From NCBI RefSeq assembly GCF_004208635.1, contig NZ_CP035806.1, positions 1,736,001 through 1,800,000 on the forward strand: a stretch of 64,000 bases of DNA, given 5' to 3'. The translations under genes and the position numbers were made by a program. Below are positions 61,456 to 64,000 of the stretch, one piece after another. Each line of letters starts with the position of its first letter. Position 1 is the first letter of the stretch. Origin of the DNA: Leucobacter triazinivorans (GTDB taxonomy: Bacteria > Actinomycetota > Actinomycetes > Actinomycetales > Microbacteriaceae). The notes under the pieces were generated by a model. The model had not been told where the DNA came from and searched no databases. It worked only from the letters and a program-made list of their open reading frames with translations.

Positions 61456-62460
61456 TTACTCGATCACGTTCGCGGCGCGGTCGAGCATCTCCTGCGGCAG
61501 TTCGAAGCCGAAGCGCTCGGCGGCGGCCGGGTTGACGGTCATCTCGAACTCGCCCTGGGTCTCGACCGCCATGGTCGCGGGATCGGCGCCCTCGAGCACG
61601 CGCACGGCCATCTCGCCCGTCTGGTAGCCCAGCTGCTCGTAGTCGATGCCGAGGGTGGCGGCGGCACCGCCCTCGACGTGCTGCGCGTCGGAGCCGATCA
61701 CGAGGATGCCCCGCTCCTCGGCGACGGAGATGATCGAGCCGAGGCCGGAGACGACGAGGTTGTCGCTCGGGGTGTAGATCGCGTCGACGTCGCCGAGCGC
61801 CTCGGTGGCCTGCTTCAGCTCGCCCGCGTTGGTCACGGTCTGCTCGACGACCTCCATGCCCTCGGCCGCGGCGGCCTCGCGGGCGAGCTCGACCTGCACC
61901 TCGGAGTTCACCTCGCCCGAGCTGTAGACGATCCCGAGCTTCTTGGCGCCGGGATCGATCTCCGTGACGAGGGCGATCTGCTCGGCGACGGGGCTCATGT
62001 CGCTCGTGCCGGTGACGTTGCTGCCCGGGGCCTCGTTCGATTCGACGATGTCGGCCGCCACCGGGTCGGTGACGGCGGTGAAGAGCACCGGCACATCGGT
62101 GATGTTCTGCATGGCGGCCTGCGCCGACGGGGTGGCGACCGCGAGCACGAGGTCGAGGTCGTCGCCCGCGAAGGTCTGCGCGATCGTGGTCGCCGTGGGC
62201 ACCTCGCCGTTGGCGTTCTGCTCGGTGAACTCGACCGTCTCGCCCTCGACGTAGCCGGCATCTGCGAACGCCTGCTTGAAGCCCGCCACGGCCGCGTCGA
62301 GCGGCGGCGCCTGCACGAACTGGCTGATGCCGACCGAGACGCTGTCCGATTCCGAACCGGCGTCGCTGCCGTCGGAGGAGCAGGCGCTCAGTGCGAGCGC
62401 AGCGGTTGCGGCCAGGCCGGCGAAGGCGAGCGCCTTGCCGCGGATGCTGGTGACTGCCAT
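61456..62460 (-). CDS. ABC transporter substrate-binding lipoprotein (TrpX-like, DUF534)
   Basis: A 334-residue receptor. Residues 1-26 are a lipoprotein signal with LSAC lipobox. The mature part has VSVGISQFVQAPPLDAAVAGFKQAFADAGYVEGETVEF, VLFTAVTDPVAADIV, KKLGIVYSSGEVNSEVQVELAREAA, DAIYTPSDNLVVSGL and AAATLGIDYEQLGYQTGEMAVRVLEG, the DUF534/TrpX pattern. Relatives carry tryptophan or other aromatic amino acids in Firmicutes; the substrate here is not proven. I found no T-box leader upstream. Confidence 0.93.
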   Translation of the reverse strand: MAVTSIRGKALAFAGLAATAALALSACSSDGSDAGSESDSVSVGISQFVQAPPLDAAVAGFKQAFADAGYVEGETVEFTEQNANGEVPTATTIAQTFAGDDLDLVLAVATPSAQAAMQNITDVPVLFTAVTDPVAADIVESNEAPGSNVTGTSDMSPVAEQIALVTEIDPGAKKLGIVYSSGEVNSEVQVELAREAAAAEGMEVVEQTVTNAGELKQATEALGDVDAIYTPSDNLVVSGLGSIISVAEERGILVIGSDAQHVEGGAAATLGIDYEQLGYQTGEMAVRVLEGADPATMAVETQGEFEMTVNPAAAERFGFELPQEMLDRAANVIE

Positions 62461-62755
62461 GGGTCTTCCTCACTCGAGTGTGATGGTGCCTCGGGCGGGA
62501 CTGCGCCGAGGAGTGTGGTGGAACTCGCGGCGCCGGGGGACCGCGCCGTCCGGTGCCCGATCGTAGTCACGGGCCTCTCAATAGTAAACCTGCCACAGAT
62601 TATCTAGACACATGAGACATCTGGACCGGTGATTCTCGGCTGAAGCTATACAAGCTGCATAGCGTCGCGGCCGATCCTCCGGTCACCCTGCGCGCAGGCC
62701 GAACGGGAGGATCCCGCGCCGAAACGCGCGGATCGCGCGATTCACTCCGACCCCG

Positions 62756-62840
62756 TCATCCTGCGCGAGGAACGAGTCGCAGGATCCATCTCGCGGCCCG
62801 ACCTGCAGCGGTGGATCCTGCGACTTCGCGCAGGACGACA
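62756..62840. repeat. REPIN-like doublet (inverted REP units)
   Basis: A leftward unit (GTCATCCTGCGCGAGG ... GAGTCGCAGGATCC) faces a rightward unit (GTGGATCCTGCGACTTCG). The same doublet is found at 22981-23060. Confidence 0.82.
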
Positions 62841-63027
62841 GGCCAGGCCGCGCAGGATGACAGGCCGGGCCGCGCAGGATGACAGGCCGGGCCGCGCAGG
62901 ATGACAGGCCGGGCCGCGCAGGACGACAGGCCGGATCGCGCAGGACGACAGGCCGGGCCGCGCAGGACGACAGGCCAGGCCGCGCAGGACGACAGGCCGG
63001 GCCGCGCAGGATGACAGGCCGGATCGC
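62830..63027. repeat. 22-bp tandem repeat, nine units
   Basis: GCAGGA recurs at 62830, 62852, 62874, 62896, 62918, 62940, 62962, 62984 and 63006, an exact 22-bp period. Each unit reads as CGCGCAGGAYGACAGGCC plus four variable bases. It begins in the right half of the REP unit, so the tandem array seems to have grown from it. A different 19-bp unit (GGATCGCTCAGGCGAGGCC) is then repeated twice and runs into the hisC stop codon. Confidence 0.92.
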
Positions 63028-63046
63028 TCAGGCGAGGCCGGATCGC

Positions 63047-64000
63047 TCAGGCGAGGCCGGCGATCACGTCGAGCACGGCGTCGTTCTCCTCGGGCGTGCC
63101 GATCGAGACGCGCACGCCCTCGCCCGCGAAGCAGCGCACCGAGATCCCCCGCGCCTCGAACGCCGCCGCGATCCGCGCGCTCTCGGCCCCGGCGGTCATC
63201 CACACGAAGTTCGCCTGCGAGGGCGCGAATCCGAGCCCCGCTGCCGCGAGCGCCTCGCACACCCGCTGCCGCTCCCGGGTCATCTCATCGATGCGCAGCT
63301 GCAGCTCGGCCTCGGCCTCGAGCGACGCCAGTGCGGCCTCCTGCGCGAGACGAGACACCGCGAACGGGATCGCCGCCTTGCGCAGCGCCTCGGCCACCTC
63401 GCGCGATGCGATCGCGTACCCGATGCGCAGGCCCGCGAGCCCGTAGGCCTTCGAGAAGGTGTGCAGCACCGCCACATTGGAATGGCGACGGAAGGCCTCG
63501 ATGCCACTCGGCGAATCGGGATCCCGATCGAAGTGCACGTAGGCCTCGTCGATGACCACGAGCACGTGCTGCGGCACCTCCGCGAGGAAGGCCTCGAGCT
63601 CGGCCGCCGTCACGACGGTTCCCGTGGGGTTGTTGGGATTGCAGACGAAGACGAGGCGCGTGCGCTCGGTGATCGCGGCGGCCATGGCCGGGAGATCGTG
63701 GCGCGCCGCCGCATCGAGCGGCACCTCGACCGGCACCGCCCCGGCCACGCGGGTGAGGATCGGGTACGCCTCGAAGGATCGCCACGCGTACAGCACTTCG
63801 TCTCCGGGGGCGGTGAGGGCGTGGATCAGCTGCGCGGCCACCTCGACGGATCCCGCGCCCAGCACCAGGTTCTCGGGCGAGACCCCGAAGCGTGCGGCGA
63901 GCACGGCGGTCACCTCCGGAGCGGCGATGCTCGGGTACCGTGCGATCGCCGCGGGAAGTATCTCTGCCAGACGGCGCTCGACCGCGGGGAGCGGGGGGTA
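63047..64000 (-). CDS. hisC: Histidinol-phosphate aminotransferase (partial, N-terminus outside window)
   Basis: 318 codons of a fold-type I aminotransferase, open to the window edge. It has RYPSIAAPEVTAVLAARFGVSPENLVLGAGSVEVA, VFVCNPNNPTGTVV (PLP-binding Asn), VVIDEAYVHFDRD (PLP Asp-x-Ala-Tyr), HTFSKAYGLAGLRIGYAIA (Schiff-base Lys) and VSIGTPEENDAVLDVIAGL. It would convert imidazole acetol-phosphate to histidinol-phosphate. Related aromatic aminotransferases (Pat) look similar and are not excluded. The start codon lies outside. Confidence 0.92.
   Translation of the reverse strand, partial: YPPLPAVERRLAEILPAAIARYPSIAAPEVTAVLAARFGVSPENLVLGAGSVEVAAQLIHALTAPGDEVLYAWRSFEAYPILTRVAGAVPVEVPLDAAARHDLPAMAAAITERTRLVFVCNPNNPTGTVVTAAELEAFLAEVPQHVLVVIDEAYVHFDRDPDSPSGIEAFRRHSNVAVLHTFSKAYGLAGLRIGYAIASREVAEALRKAAIPFAVSRLAQEAALASLEAEAELQLRIDEMTRERQRVCEALAAAGLGFAPSQANFVWMTAGAESARIAAAFEARGISVRCFAGEGVRVSIGTPEENDAVLDVIAGLA

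Larger units (their letters stand above)
62461..63046. other. 586-bp intergenic region: promoter zone, REPIN doublet and 22-bp repeats
   Basis: The first 180 bp upstream of the receptor gene include the most AT-rich DNA here (around 62580-62665) with the interrupted palindrome GCTATACAAGCTGCATAGC at 62646-62664; this is the likely operon promoter zone. A REPIN-like doublet (62756-62840) and nine 22-bp repeats follow up to the end of hisC. No gene is visible. Confidence 0.7.

Noticed and set aside
62461..62640. Possible T-box or other riboswitch upstream of the TrpX-like gene
   Set aside because: A GGCGCGGTCC stretch loosely resembles the T-box core, but no specifier stem, proper T-box sequence or terminator/antiterminator pair could be built.

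Overview
The window is 64 kb of very GC-rich chromosome from an actinobacterium. The best fit by inference is Microbacteriaceae, Leucobacter-like. Supporting signs are frequent GTG starts, many 4-bp ATGA/GTGA gene overlaps, a single-chain glycyl-tRNA synthetase, a DUF3151 gene beside purA, a YtxH / holin-X / DUF3618 operon, an Rv2578c-type radical SAM gene behind a perfect Gram-positive LexA box, and an LAxTG-type wall-sorting signal. I see no rRNA, insertion sequence, prophage or CRISPR array. One tRNA (Tyr) is present.

Layout. 1-1.9 kb: partial DNA polymerase III delta' gene, an IMPACT/YigZ gene and an S4 RNA-binding gene. 1.9-10.4 kb: a catabolic island with a dipeptide-type ABC transporter (two ATPases, one fused to a permease, a second permease and a lipoprotein receptor), an M20 amidohydrolase, an Lrp/AsnC regulator and a divergent kynureninase. 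10.6-20.1 kb: one 3155-residue DUF11-repeat surface protein. 20.4-25.6 kb: a glycosylase-like gene overlapping a LexA-box radical SAM gene, then chorismate mutase, purA, DUF3151 and yajQ. 25.8-31.3 kb: a DAACS symporter, a YciI protein, a GntR-controlled ABC exporter and a siderophore-interacting flavoprotein.

31.3-31.8 kb is a gene-free array of four evenly spaced (131-132 bp) copies of a palindrome joined to a DnaA-box-like sequence. This is the least explained signal in the window. 31.8-35.8 kb: an ABC exporter operon with a NarL-type two-component system. 36.3-42.7 kb: threonine aldolase, a TetR / quinone-reductase pair with two clear operators, a LysE exporter / LysG regulator pair, an AEC transporter and a nitroreductase. 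42.7-49.7 kb: hemD, the envelope operon, a flavoprotein related to protoporphyrinogen oxidase, a CPBP protease, glyS and a DUF4956 gene whose 3' end looks rewritten by a hairpin element. 49.9-55.5 kb: small and accessory genes, RidA, tRNA-Tyr and a GNAT gene. 55.7-59.4 kb: a PutA-like giant protein that has lost its catalytic residues. 59.7-62.5 kb: a TrpXYZ-like ABC importer. 63.0-64 kb: a partial hisC.

The intergenic DNA is rich in short repeats: REP/REPIN-like doublets, two families of long hairpins, and tandem repeats with 9, 15, 18, 22, 28, 50 and 131 bp periods. Several of these run into coding sequence (histidine kinase tail, CPBP protease tail, DUF4956 tail).
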